From Pseudomonadota bacterium (GTDB lineage Bacteria; Pseudomonadota; Alphaproteobacteria; Rhodobacterales; Rhodobacteraceae), in NCBI GenBank assembly GCA_020161615.1, contig JAIUPD010000001.1:186001-250000 (forward strand): 64,000 bases of DNA, read 5' to 3'. A model generated the notes under the pieces. It did not search any database and was not told the origin of the DNA. It worked only from the letters and a program-made list of their open reading frames with translations. Of this stretch, positions 1-9,757 are shown in pieces. A program made the position numbers and the translations under genes. Position 1 is the stretch's first letter. The number at the start of each line of letters is the position of its first letter.

Positions 1-659
1 ATCGCGGTCGTATCCTCCAGCCCGTTGGTGATGTCGGGCGTGGCATGGCCCAGCGTCACGACATGCACCTCGAGCCCCTGAAACACCGCGCTCTGGGCGA
101 TGTGGTCGATGGCCTTCATCGCCGAAACGCCGCCGTCATAGGCCACCAGAACCTTCTTGATCGACCGGAAGGCGCGCGAGGCCACGAAGATCGGCCGGCG
201 GCTGGCGCGCACGATCCGCTCCAGGTTCGAACCGAGGTGCCCCTTGGCGAAATCCGCCGCCTCGCCGCGCTTGCCGATCAGGACCACGCGGGCCTCGGCC
301 TCGACCTCGGCCAGCGTGTCGACGATATCGCCCTGCCTGAGGCGCGTCGTCACCTCGGCCACGCCGGCAGTTTCCAGCAGCGCCCGGGCGTCGTCCAGGA
401 TCGCCCTGCCGCGGTGGCCGATCAGCTTGGCGCGCTGGGCGTCAAGGTCGGCCAGCTCCTGCAACAGCGCGCTGCGGGCGCCCAGGGCGATGGTGCCGGA
501 CCGGTCCTGCGTCTGCGAGGCCTCGCGCCGGCCCAGCACATGCACCACCTCGACCGGCTCGCCCGTCAGGCCGGAAATCCAGGCGGCATGGTCGCAGACC
601 GAGGCGGAATAGATCGACCCGTCCACCAAAGCGACGATTTTATGCTGCGCTCTGTTCAT
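1..659 (-). CDS. Universal stress protein, tandem UspA domains (3' end outside window)
   Basis: Leftward gene whose C-terminus runs off the window; 219 residues are visible from the ATG at 659. The first UspA domain covers about residues 6-162, with a nucleotide-binding G-x2-G-type loop (IGKRG then HLGSN at about 128-145). A second domain begins at about residue 168 (KKVLVAYDGG). Tandem Usp proteins are soluble cytoplasmic stress proteins. The gene follows the SulP gene by 10 nt on the same strand, so the two are probably co-transcribed; SulP-Usp pairing is common in bacteria. The ligand and role of this copy are unknown. The start is preceded by GAGGGACG. Confidence 0.85.
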   Translation of the reverse strand, partial: MNRAQHKIVALVDGSIYSASVCDHAAWISGLTGEPVEVVHVLGRREASQTQDRSGTIALGARSALLQELADLDAQRAKLIGHRGRAILDDARALLETAGVAEVTTRLRQGDIVDTLAEVEAEARVVLIGKRGEAADFAKGHLGSNLERIVRASRRPIFVASRAFRSIKKVLVAYDGGVSAMKAIDHIAQSAVFQGLEVHVVTLGHATPDITNGLEDTTA

Positions 660-669
660 GTTCCGTCCC

Positions 670-2160
<1,491 letters not shown>

Positions 2161-2220
2161 GTCGTCATCCAGTCGGCCCGGTCGGGCCGTTGGTCCAAAA
2201 CGGGGTTTGGTCTGGTTGTC

Positions 2221-2330
2221 CGGCGGATCGGCGGCCGGAAGAGCCAGCCGGGACTTGCACCCGGCTCCGTGTTCGCTGGCCCCCGGTTACGGCGATCCGG
2301 CGCCGATGCCAAGCCTTAAGGCCCCGGCAG
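2221..2330 (-). promoter_or_regulatory. Candidate structured 5' leader of the SulP gene
   Basis: On the minus strand this 5' leader can form an outer helix (ATCGGCGCCGG near the 5' side against CCGGCCGCCGAT). It also has an inner 7-bp hairpin, AGCCGGG-TGCAAGT-CCCGGCT (plus coordinates 2246-2266). An alternative pairing, GCCAGC with GCTGGC, would compete with that hairpin. Rhodobacterales SulP genes have been reported to carry a conserved cis-RNA (sul1 motif); I cannot verify a match by eye. Lacking covariation data, this could also be ordinary GC-rich structure. Confidence 0.3.
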
Positions 2331-2375
2331 GGGCTGCCAGGGTGGCGATTGGCGGATTTTCCGGCAGTGCCGGGT

Positions 2376-3521
2376 TCAGCCGAGGCTTTGCAGCAGCGCG
2401 CGCGAGGGGGTGCCGGTTACGGGCAGGCCGCGGCTCTGCTGATAGGCGCGGATCGCGGCCTCGGTGTTGCGGCCGATCACCCCGTCCGAGCCCTGCGTGT
2501 CAAAGCCCCGGGCCGTCAGACGCTGTTGCAGGGCGATGCGGTCGGCGCGGGTAAGGCCGTTCTCGTCGGGCGGGAAGGGGCTGCGCAGGGGGCCCGCACC
2601 GCCGATCCGGTCGGCCAGATGCCCGACCCCCAGCGCATAGGCGTCGGAGGGGTTGTAGCGCTTGATCACCCGGAAGTTCGAGGTCACGTCAAAGCGCGGC
2701 CCGCCCGCCTGCGGTTGCAGCACCGTGCCGCTGGCCGAGCCGCTCAGCAGTTCGCGCCCCCAGGGCAGGCCCCGGGTCCAGCCGTGGCGCCGCAGATAGG
2801 TTGCGGTCGTGGCCAGCGCGTCCGAGGGATCCTCGGACCAGATGTCGCGCCGCCCGTCGCCGGTGAAATCGACGGCGTATTCCTGAAACACCGTCGGCAT
2901 GCATTGCGTGTGCCCCATGGCCCCTGCCCAGCTTCCGGTCATGCGGCTGGCCGGGATGTCGCCATTCTGCACGATTCTCAGCGCCGCGATCAACTCGCGC
3001 TCGAAATAGCGGCCGCGCCGGCCCTCGAAGGCCAGCGTCGAGGTCGCCGAGATCACCGGGATCAGGCCCTGACGCTCGCCGTAATAGCTTTCCAGCCCCC
3101 AGATCGCCGTGACGATCTTCGCATCGACGCCGGTGTCGGCCTCGATCGCCTCCAGCGTGCGGCGGTGGCGGGCGAAGGCGGCGCGGCCCTTCTCGACCCG
3201 CTCGTCCGAGGCGGCGATGGAGAGGTAATCCTCCAGCGAGCGGCGGAATTCGGTCTGGTTCTGGTCGCGGGTGACCACGCCCGGCAGGAAACCCGCGCCC
3301 CGGAAAGCGGTGTTCAGCGTCTGGCGGGTGATGCCCGCAGCCTCGGCCCGGCTGCGGAAGGCCTCGACCCAGGCGTCATAATCGCGGTTCGAGGCCGGCA
3401 GCAGGTCGGGCGGCAATTCATCGGGGCTCGCGCTGCTGGCCCGCGAGGGCAGGCTGCGCGAACAGGCGCTCAGGCCGAGGGCGAAAAGCCCGGCCCCGAA
3501 TAGGCGTCGATTGATCGGCAT
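2376..3521 (-). CDS. Lytic murein transglycosylase, MltB family, lipoprotein
   Basis: A 381-residue periplasmic enzyme predicted to cleave peptidoglycan glycan strands to 1,6-anhydro products. The N-terminus is a lipoprotein signal (lipobox LSAC, Cys20). The catalytic domain has WGLESYYG at 141-148, whose Glu144 matches the MltB catalytic glutamate, and GAMGHTQCMPTVF at 200-212. A C-terminal peptidoglycan-binding domain covers about 323-381. The start at 3521 was chosen because of the GGGAGGTGA ribosome site and the signal peptide; the reading frame stays open further upstream but without signal or ribosome site. The gene is monocistronic, divergent from the small nuclease gene. Confidence 0.9.
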   Translation of the reverse strand: MPINRRLFGAGLFALGLSACSRSLPSRASSASPDELPPDLLPASNRDYDAWVEAFRSRAEAAGITRQTLNTAFRGAGFLPGVVTRDQNQTEFRRSLEDYLSIAASDERVEKGRAAFARHRRTLEAIEADTGVDAKIVTAIWGLESYYGERQGLIPVISATSTLAFEGRRGRYFERELIAALRIVQNGDIPASRMTGSWAGAMGHTQCMPTVFQEYAVDFTGDGRRDIWSEDPSDALATTATYLRRHGWTRGLPWGRELLSGSASGTVLQPQAGGPRFDVTSNFRVIKRYNPSDAYALGVGHLADRIGGAGPLRSPFPPDENGLTRADRIALQQRLTARGFDTQGSDGVIGRNTEAAIRAYQQSRGLPVTGTPSRALLQSLG

Positions 3522-3674
3522 CGGCTGCTCACCTCCCGGTCTTGTTTTGCGCCATGGTGCCGCGAACGGCCCCCGGGCACAATGGCCGAGTGCCCGGGCC
3601 TGCGCCCGGGCGGCGGGTCTGCGCCGGTTGCGCGCCTCCGTAAAAGCGCCGCAATTTCTGTCGAGACTTCGGGC

Positions 3675-4211
3675 ATGGCACCGCGAAACCTTCCGCCCTG
3701 GGCGCTGTCGCGCCGTCGAAAACAGCGTCTGCGCCTGCTGCGGCGGGGGCTGATGGTGGTGCTGTTGGTCGCTGCGGGGCTGACGCCTCTGGCCTTGTCG
3801 CCCGCGGCCCGCGATGGCCTTCCGCAGGGCGGGCGCCTGCCGCGCGTCCTGAACGGCGGGCAGGCCTGGGGCGGGTTCGAGGCGCCGCCTTCCGCCACGC
3901 CACCCTCTGCCACCTCCGCGACCGCCCGCACACTCGGCCCCGCCGCCGTGACCCATGTCCGGGACGGCGACACGATCGAACTGGGCGCCGCCGCCTTGCG
4001 CCTTGCCACGCTCGATTGCGCCGAGCAGGGCACGGCCGAGGGCGCGCGGGCCAAGGCGCGGATGGAGGCCCTCGTGCGGGGCGCGCGGCTCACCTGCCGC
4101 CTGACGGGCGAGACCTCCCACGACCGGCAGATCGCCAGTTGTCAGTTGCCCGGGGGGCGCGATCTCGCAGCGGCGATGATCGCGGACGGCACCTGCCGCG
4201 CCCGCCTCTAG
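3675..4211 (+). CDS. Thermonuclease (SNase)-like protein with N-terminal membrane anchor
   Basis: 178 residues from ATG 3675. A basic N-terminus precedes one membrane segment (about 25-41), then a Pro/Ala/Thr-rich linker (about 65-90), then an SNase-type domain with HVRDGDT (94-100) and RLATLDCAE (109-117). Asp97, Arg109, Asp114 and Glu117 are placed like the metal and catalytic residues of staphylococcal nuclease. The domain ends early, so it is a short member. Such anchored nucleases are frequent in Rhodobacteraceae and their physiological role is unclear. A second, different SNase protein lies at 53664. Confidence 0.72.
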   Translation: MAPRNLPPWALSRRRKQRLRLLRRGLMVVLLVAAGLTPLALSPAARDGLPQGGRLPRVLNGGQAWGGFEAPPSATPPSATSATARTLGPAAVTHVRDGDTIELGAAALRLATLDCAEQGTAEGARAKARMEALVRGARLTCRLTGETSHDRQIASCQLPGGRDLAAAMIADGTCRARL

Positions 4212-4217
4212 CCGCCC

Positions 4218-6206
4218 TCAGCCCCCCTGCACCAGCGCCAGCGCCCGGATGGGCGAGCCGGTGCCGTGCTCGATCTTCAGGGGCGCCACCATCAGGATCG
4301 CGCCCTTGGGCGGCAGCTGGTCGAGGTTGCAGAGGCTCGCAAGACCGAAGCAATTGTCGCGGTGCAGGAAGTTATGCGCGGGATAGGGCGGGCTGAATTT
4401 CCCGGCCATCCCGGCATCCGTGCCCACGCATTGCGTGCCCCAGCCGACGATTCCCTTGGACAGCAGGTAATCCATGCAATCGGTCGAGGGACCGGGCGTA
4501 TGCGCGCCGTCGCCGTGGGGGCCCTGATCCATGTTCAGGAAGAGTTCCGCATCATGCATGCGCTTGTCCCAATCAGTCCGCATGACGACCCATTCGCCCG
4601 GCCCGATCTCGCCATGCTGGGCCTCCCATTCCTTGACCCGCTGGGCGGTCAGCAGGAAATCGGGGTCGGCCGCGGCCTCGGCCGAGCAGTCGATGACATT
4701 GAGGGGCGCCATCAGGCGCTGCACGTCCAGCGTGTCGGTGGCGCCGTCGGGGTAATCCTTGCCGGTGAGCCAATGGTGCGGCGCGTCGAAATGGGTGCCG
4801 GAATGCTCGCCCAGTTCCAGCCAGTTCCAGGCCCAATAGGGCCCGTCGATGTCGTAATTGCTGATCTTGTGGATCTTCACCTGCGGGGTGTTGCGGGCGA
4901 TCTCCTCGGGCAGGCGCAGAAGCGGCGTGTCGGGACCCAGCACCGCCGTGCAATCGACGATCCGCACCGCACCGGTCAACAGGGCCTCACCCAGCCCGCC
5001 CAGAAGATTGTCCATCGCCTTGCCCTTCCGTTCCAGATTGATACCCTGGCCCGCGAAACGGGCCTGGCGGCGGTCCATGGTGCGTTTGGTGATGTCGAAG
5101 ACCGTCTCGATGGCGCTTTCCTCGGTAACGATCCCGGGCGAAAGCCGCAGGATCGTGTCGCGGAAATCGACGGAATAGCCCTCGACCCCCAAGGCGCCCA
5201 CCACCGCCGCCGCCTCGGCCCGCGACGGCATGCGCAGCATCGCCGCGCCGCCCCGGCGTTCGGCCTCACGCGGGGAGAGGAGGGGCAGGCCCAAAGCGTC
5301 GGCATGGCCGATGATCTGGTCGACCATCGACCGGTTGCGGGCAGCGATGGCGCCCTGATCCTGCGCGGTGAACCACTGGATGGCGGGCAGCGAGGCGATG
5401 GCCGCCACCGATCCCGGCGTGCCGCTGTCGAAGCGGCGCACGTCGGGGGCATACTGAAACTTGTCGAGATCCCAGGAGAACGGGTTGTTCTGACTGAACC
5501 AGCCGCGCGCCTCGGGCTGCAACTCGGCCACCAGCCCCTTGTCGACATAGAGGATCCCGGCGCCCGGCGTGCCGCAGAGCCATTTGAGGCTGGTCGAGAC
5601 GACGAAATCGACCCGTGGCTCGGTCACGTCGAAGGGCAGAAGCCCCGCCGCCTGGGTGATGTCGGCAACCATCAGGCTGCCCATGGCCCGGCCATGCGCG
5701 ACCAGCGCCGGGTAATCCATTCGCGCCGAGGCGGTGGAGGTGACCCAGGTCAGCAGCGACAAGGCGACATCCCGGTCCCACTGCGCGATGAAATCCTCGG
5801 TCTCGACCCAGGCCTTGCCCTCGGAGCGGGGCACGGTGACCAGCGTGAAGCCGATCTTCGGCGCCAGCCCCGCCAGCATGAAATGCAGGGACGGGAAGCA
5901 ATCGGCGCCAACCAGCACCTTCTTGCCCTTGAGCCAACCCTCGGGCAGGGCGCGCATCAGCTTGTGCATGCCCTCGGTCACGTTGTCGACATGGGTGATC
6001 GAGCCCTTCGGCGCCTTGATCAGCCGCCCCCAGGCGTCGAGGTATTCCTGCCGCTTCCTCAGCACATAGCCCCATTGCCGGTCGTCGGGCGCCGCCCAGA
6101 TGGCCGCGAAATCGGCCATCGCCCGGGCCATGTCCTCGTCCTTGCCGGGATAGATGCCGATGGAGTGATAGAGGAAATATCCGGCGGCCTTGGTGTTGCG
6201 GCGCAT
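4218..6206 (-). CDS. Kynureninase-like PLP enzyme fused to cyclase/kynurenine-formamidase domain
   Basis: One uninterrupted 662-residue frame. Residues 1 to about 385 are a fold-type I PLP enzyme of the kynureninase/class V aminotransferase kind: ADITQAAG (181-188, Asp182 for the pyridine nitrogen) and STSLKWLCGTPG (204-215, Lys208 as Schiff-base lysine). Residues about 398-662 are a cyclase-family hydrolase with the metal motif HSGTHFDAPHH (468-478), as in bacterial kynurenine formamidase and isatin hydrolase. At 265 residues the cyclase part is longer than typical KynB. The linker encodes an internal GGAAGGG plus ATG (residue 398), so a separate cyclase could also be made. It is the last gene of the GntR-divergent operon, after TRAP genes. 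No tryptophan dioxygenase is nearby, so the true substrate is open. Confidence 0.82.
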   Translation of the reverse strand: MRRNTKAAGYFLYHSIGIYPGKDEDMARAMADFAAIWAAPDDRQWGYVLRKRQEYLDAWGRLIKAPKGSITHVDNVTEGMHKLMRALPEGWLKGKKVLVGADCFPSLHFMLAGLAPKIGFTLVTVPRSEGKAWVETEDFIAQWDRDVALSLLTWVTSTASARMDYPALVAHGRAMGSLMVADITQAAGLLPFDVTEPRVDFVVSTSLKWLCGTPGAGILYVDKGLVAELQPEARGWFSQNNPFSWDLDKFQYAPDVRRFDSGTPGSVAAIASLPAIQWFTAQDQGAIAARNRSMVDQIIGHADALGLPLLSPREAERRGGAAMLRMPSRAEAAAVVGALGVEGYSVDFRDTILRLSPGIVTEESAIETVFDITKRTMDRRQARFAGQGINLERKGKAMDNLLGGLGEALLTGAVRIVDCTAVLGPDTPLLRLPEEIARNTPQVKIHKISNYDIDGPYWAWNWLELGEHSGTHFDAPHHWLTGKDYPDGATDTLDVQRLMAPLNVIDCSAEAAADPDFLLTAQRVKEWEAQHGEIGPGEWVVMRTDWDKRMHDAELFLNMDQGPHGDGAHTPGPSTDCMDYLLSKGIVGWGTQCVGTDAGMAGKFSPPYPAHNFLHRDNCFGLASLCNLDQLPPKGAILMVAPLKIEHGTGSPIRALALVQGG

Positions 6207-6221
6207 GCCTTGTCCTTTTCG

Positions 6222-7514
6222 TCAGAATCCGAGGGCCGCGGGCAGCCAGAGGCTGAAACCCGGAACAGCCGCGATGAGGCCCAGCCCCGCCAGATTGACC
6301 AGCAGGAAGGGCGTGTTGGCTTTGATCAGCGTGCCGAGGCCGCAGCCGGCGATGCGTTCCGCCGCGAAGAGGCAGACACCCAGTGGCGGGGTCAGCAGGC
6401 CGATGTTCAGGTTGAGGATGGCGATCACGCCGAAATGCAGCGGGTCGATACCGGCGTGGACGGCGGCGGCCGACAGGATCGGGCCGAAGAGGATGATGAC
6501 CGTGGTCGGGTCGATGAACATCCCCAGCACCAGGAGGATGGCGTTGAAGACCAGCAGCGTGCCCAGATAGCTCATCTCCCAGCCGCCGATCCAGCCCGCG
6601 ACCATGCGCGGCACATTCTCCATGCCCATGACCCAGGAAAAGGCGGCGCCGCAGCCGACGATGATCAGCAGCTGGCCGGAGAAGAGGGCCGAGCGCTGGA
6701 AGACCTCGCCCAGCATGCCCAGCCGCAGGCTGCGGTAGACCAGCGTGGCGACGACCAGCGCGTAACCGGCGGCGACGGCCCCGGCCTCGGTCGGGGTCAT
6801 CAGCCCGCCCATCAGTCCCGCCAGGATGATCACCGGGATCATCAGGGGCACCAGCGCCTGCCCGGTGGCGCGGATCGCCACGGCGGGGCTGCGGTCCATC
6901 TCGACCCGCGGGAAATTGTGGCGGCGGGCCTGCACCGCGACCAGCAGCATCTGCACCAGCCCGATCAGCAGGCCCGGGATCAGCGTCGCGGCCATCAGCG
7001 CGCCGATGGAAAGCCCGGTCATCGAGCCATAGATGACCGCGACCAGCGAGGGCGGCACCATCGGCCCGATGATCGACGACGACGCCGTGACGGCCGCGGC
7101 ATAGGCGGGGCTGTAGCCCTGTTTCACCATCGCCGGGATAAAGACCCGCCCCAGCGCGGCGATATCGCCCAGGGCCACGCCGGTGATGCCGGAAAACAGG
7201 ATCGAGGCGCCGATATTCACCTGCGCCAGCCCGCCTCGCATCCAGCCGAAGAGGACATTGGCGAAATGGATCAGCCGGTCGGTGATCTTGCCCGCATTGA
7301 CCAGTTCCCCGGCCAGGATGAAGAGCGGAATGGCCATCAGCACGAAGACATCCATGCCCTGCCAGATCCGCTCGGCGGCGATGGGCAGGAAGCGCCATTG
7401 CCCGCCATAGGCGACCCAGGCCAGCATCGAGGTCAGCAGCGACCAGGCGACCGGCAGGCCCAGCAGCATCAGCAGCAGGAAGCTGCCCAGAAGCACCATC
7501 AATGTGTCGGTCAT
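6222..7514 (-). CDS. TRAP transporter large permease (DctM type)
   Basis: A 430-residue, highly hydrophobic inner-membrane protein with about 12 membrane segments. It is the transport-carrying subunit of a tripartite ATP-independent periplasmic transporter, driven by an ion gradient. It starts with the typical MTDTLMVLLGSFLLLMLLGL segment and has the family's normal length. It overlaps the small permease gene by 4 nt (ATGA-type junction) and precedes the kynureninase-cyclase fusion by 15 nt, which suggests the imported compound feeds that enzyme. The substrate is not evident. Confidence 0.92.
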   Translation of the reverse strand: MTDTLMVLLGSFLLLMLLGLPVAWSLLTSMLAWVAYGGQWRFLPIAAERIWQGMDVFVLMAIPLFILAGELVNAGKITDRLIHFANVLFGWMRGGLAQVNIGASILFSGITGVALGDIAALGRVFIPAMVKQGYSPAYAAAVTASSSIIGPMVPPSLVAVIYGSMTGLSIGALMAATLIPGLLIGLVQMLLVAVQARRHNFPRVEMDRSPAVAIRATGQALVPLMIPVIILAGLMGGLMTPTEAGAVAAGYALVVATLVYRSLRLGMLGEVFQRSALFSGQLLIIVGCGAAFSWVMGMENVPRMVAGWIGGWEMSYLGTLLVFNAILLVLGMFIDPTTVIILFGPILSAAAVHAGIDPLHFGVIAILNLNIGLLTPPLGVCLFAAERIAGCGLGTLIKANTPFLLVNLAGLGLIAAVPGFSLWLPAALGF

Positions 7515-7993
7515 GCCGGGTTCCTCCGCTCGAAAAGCCGGGCCAGCGCCAGGATCGCGGCCAGGCCGAAGGCCACCGGCATCGCGGTATAGGGCCAGGA
7601 CAGCGGGATCCGCAGCCCGTCGCTGCGCTGGCCGGCGGCGAAGGACACGATGTCCAGCCCCTGCCAGAAGATCACCAGGCAGATGCCCAGCGTCAGCGCA
7701 TCGAGCAGAGCCTCCAGCGCCCGGCCAAGGATCGGCGCCGCCGAGCCCAGCGCGAGGGGGATGAAATCCACGCGGATATGGCTGCCTTCCCGCACCGCGA
7801 CGGCGGTGGCCAGCAGCGCCATCCAGACCATGGCATAGCGTGCCAGTTCCTCGGCGAAGGCCGGCACGCCCAGCGCGGTATAACGCAGGGCCACCTGCGC
7901 CAGCATCAGCAGGAACAGCCCGGCGAGGCAGAGGGCCGCGACGATGCGCAGCCCCCTGTCCAGGGCGCCGACGAGGGAGGCCAGCGCCCGCAT
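7511..7993 (-). CDS. TRAP transporter small permease (DctQ type)
   Basis: 160 residues with four predicted membrane segments (about 15-37, 50-70, 88-112, 130-152). It is the small membrane subunit that pairs with the DctM-type permease. The start at 7993 (MRALASLVG) lies directly against the stop of the binding-protein gene (7996), as expected for translational coupling. A longer in-frame upstream extension is rich in Arg/Gly, lies within the preceding gene, and is not used. The conserved region LARYAMVWMALL is visible. Confidence 0.88.
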   Translation of the reverse strand: MRALASLVGALDRGLRIVAALCLAGLFLLMLAQVALRYTALGVPAFAEELARYAMVWMALLATAVAVREGSHIRVDFIPLALGSAAPILGRALEALLDALTLGICLVIFWQGLDIVSFAAGQRSDGLRIPLSWPYTAMPVAFGLAAILALARLFERRNPA

Positions 7994-7995
7994 CG

Positions 7996-8997
7996 TCACT
8001 CGGCCGCCGCGACCGCAGCCAGCGCGGCGTCGATCAGGTCGGGATGGTCGACGTTGCCCCGCAGCCATTCGATGGCCGCGGGCTGCATGACCTGCCGGAA
8101 GGCATCGCGCTGCTCGTCGGTCATGCGGACCACCGTGACGCCGGCCTCTTCGGCCCGGGCGATGGCCGAGGCCTCGACCGCGCGCGAGGTCTCGCGGTTA
8201 TAGGCGATGGCGACCGCGGCGGCATCCAGGATCACCTGCTGGTTTTCCGGCGTGAGACCCGAGAAGAAGGCATCCGAGATGCCCAGCGGCCCGAAGGCGT
8301 AGACATGGCCGGTCATCATCAGATGCGATTGCACCTCATAAAGCCGGATCAGGTTGAAGGTGGAGACCGCGTTGTCCTGCCCGTCCACGACCCCGGTGCT
8401 GAGCGCGGTGTAGAGTTCGCCAAAGGCGACCGGGCTGGCCGAGGCGCCCATCGCCTCGACCGGGATGGTCGCCAGCGGGCCCAGGACCCGCAGCTTCAAC
8501 CCTTCCATGTCGGCCGGGGTCTCGATCAGGCGGCTGGCGCTGAAATGCTTGAAGCCGCCCGATTCCCACCAGCCCAGCACGCGGATGCCGGTGGCCTCGC
8601 GGATATCCTCGGCCATCTGGGTGCCGAAGGGGCCGTCGAAGACTTGCCAGGCCACCTGCTCGGTGGGGAAGAGATAGGGCATGTTCAGGACCATGATGTC
8701 CGAATAGATCGAGGCGTAATTGCCATCCGCCGCGTCGGTCATCTCGATCACGCCCCGGCGCATCTGGGCCAGCCGGTCATTCGGATTCCCCAGCGCGCCG
8801 CCATAGACGATGTTGACGCTCATGTCCGAGTTCGCTTCGACCTCGGCGGCGAAGGTCCGGTACATGCCGTTCACGAAGTCGAAACCCTCGATGGTTTCGG
8901 GCAGCGACAGGCCGATGGTGATGGTCTGCGCCGCGGCGGGCAGGGACAGCCCGGCCGCGACGATCAGCGCGGCGAGGGAGGGGACGAACGGTTTCAT
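7996..8997 (-). CDS. TRAP transporter periplasmic substrate-binding protein (DctP type)
   Basis: 333 residues with a clear Sec signal peptide cut near AAAQ (residue 24). The mature part follows the DctP/SiaP pattern, including GGALGNPNDRLAQMRRG and the C-terminal region with LTPENQQVILDAA. The family binds organic acids, often through an Arg-carboxylate contact, so an acidic substrate is likely. The gene heads the TRAP trio and follows an amino-acid-type ABC permease gene by about 30 nt. The operon context suggests a ligand related to the fusion enzyme, possibly an aromatic or amino-acid-derived carboxylate (inference). Confidence 0.9.
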   Translation of the reverse strand: MKPFVPSLAALIVAAGLSLPAAAQTITIGLSLPETIEGFDFVNGMYRTFAAEVEANSDMSVNIVYGGALGNPNDRLAQMRRGVIEMTDAADGNYASIYSDIMVLNMPYLFPTEQVAWQVFDGPFGTQMAEDIREATGIRVLGWWESGGFKHFSASRLIETPADMEGLKLRVLGPLATIPVEAMGASASPVAFGELYTALSTGVVDGQDNAVSTFNLIRLYEVQSHLMMTGHVYAFGPLGISDAFFSGLTPENQQVILDAAAVAIAYNRETSRAVEASAIARAEEAGVTVVRMTDEQRDAFRQVMQPAAIEWLRGNVDHPDLIDAALAAVAAAE

Positions 8998-9028
8998 GGC
9001 AGTTCCTCTGTTGGGGGGCGGGGAGGGG

Positions 9029-9703
9029 TCAGCGGGTATAGGCGCGCTGCGCGCGCCGTTCGAGCCGGCCGGTCAGCCGGACGAGGGGCCACAGGATCGC
9101 GACATAGATCAGCGCCGCCCCGATCAGGGGCGAGGGATTGGCAAAGAGCGCCTGCGCGTCCGTCGCCTGTTTCAGCAGGTCCGACAGCGCCACGACCGAG
9201 GCCAGCGCCGTATCCTTGATCACCGAGACGCAGTTCGAGGCATGGGGCGGGATGACGATGCGGATCGCCTGCGGCAGGATCACCTTGCGCATCGTGACCC
9301 AAAAGCCGAGGCCGAGGGCCGAGGCGGCTTCGAACTGGCCCTTGGGCGTGGCCTCGATCCCGGCGCGCACCACTTCGGCAGTGAAGGCGGCCAGCACCAT
9401 GGTCAGCGCCGCGGCGGCGGCCGCAAAGGACGAGAGCGTGATCCCGGCGAAGGGCAGCGCGTAATACAGCAGGATCAAGAGCACCAGCACCGGGATGGCG
9501 CGCACGAGATCGGTGTAGAGCACCGCCAGCAGCCGCAGCGGTTTCGGGGCATAGAGCCGGGTGATGGCGATCATCGCCCCCAGCACCGAGCCCAGCACGA
9601 TGGCCGTGATCCCCAGGCTGACCGTGTACCATAGGCCGCGCAGCAGCATGGGCAGCGCGCGCTCAAGGACGCTCAGGTTGAAGAAGATATCGACCGCGCT
9701 CAT
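9029..9703 (-). CDS. Amino acid ABC transporter permease (HisMQ/GlnP family)
   Basis: 224 residues, about five membrane segments. The family EAA loop is visible as EAASALGLGFWVTMRKVILPQAIRIV split over residues about 140-165. These permeases form the channel of polar amino acid importers. The partner binding protein is directly upstream (9758-10564). No ATP-binding gene lies in this cluster, so the ATPase must come from another locus; the GlnQ-like gene at 34708 is one candidate in the window. Only one permease is present, so the channel would be a homodimer. Confidence 0.88.
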   Translation of the reverse strand: MSAVDIFFNLSVLERALPMLLRGLWYTVSLGITAIVLGSVLGAMIAITRLYAPKPLRLLAVLYTDLVRAIPVLVLLILLYYALPFAGITLSSFAAAAAALTMVLAAFTAEVVRAGIEATPKGQFEAASALGLGFWVTMRKVILPQAIRIVIPPHASNCVSVIKDTALASVVALSDLLKQATDAQALFANPSPLIGAALIYVAILWPLVRLTGRLERRAQRAYTR

Positions 9704-9757
9704 GCCGTTCCTCCGCTGGTGTCAGCCGGGGGGCGACAAGCCCCCCGGGAAGGCGTC

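Noticed and set aside
2221-2330. Cobalamin riboswitch or tRNA-like element before SulP
   Set aside because: A GGGTGCAAGTCCC hairpin resembles parts of both. The other B12-box elements are missing, and no acceptor stem fits a tRNA.
4266-7592. Open rightward frame of 1108 codons
   Set aside because: It is antisense to the clear fusion-enzyme and TRAP genes. Its product is low-complexity, rich in His/Arg/Gln/Asp, as expected from mirrored GC-rich codons.
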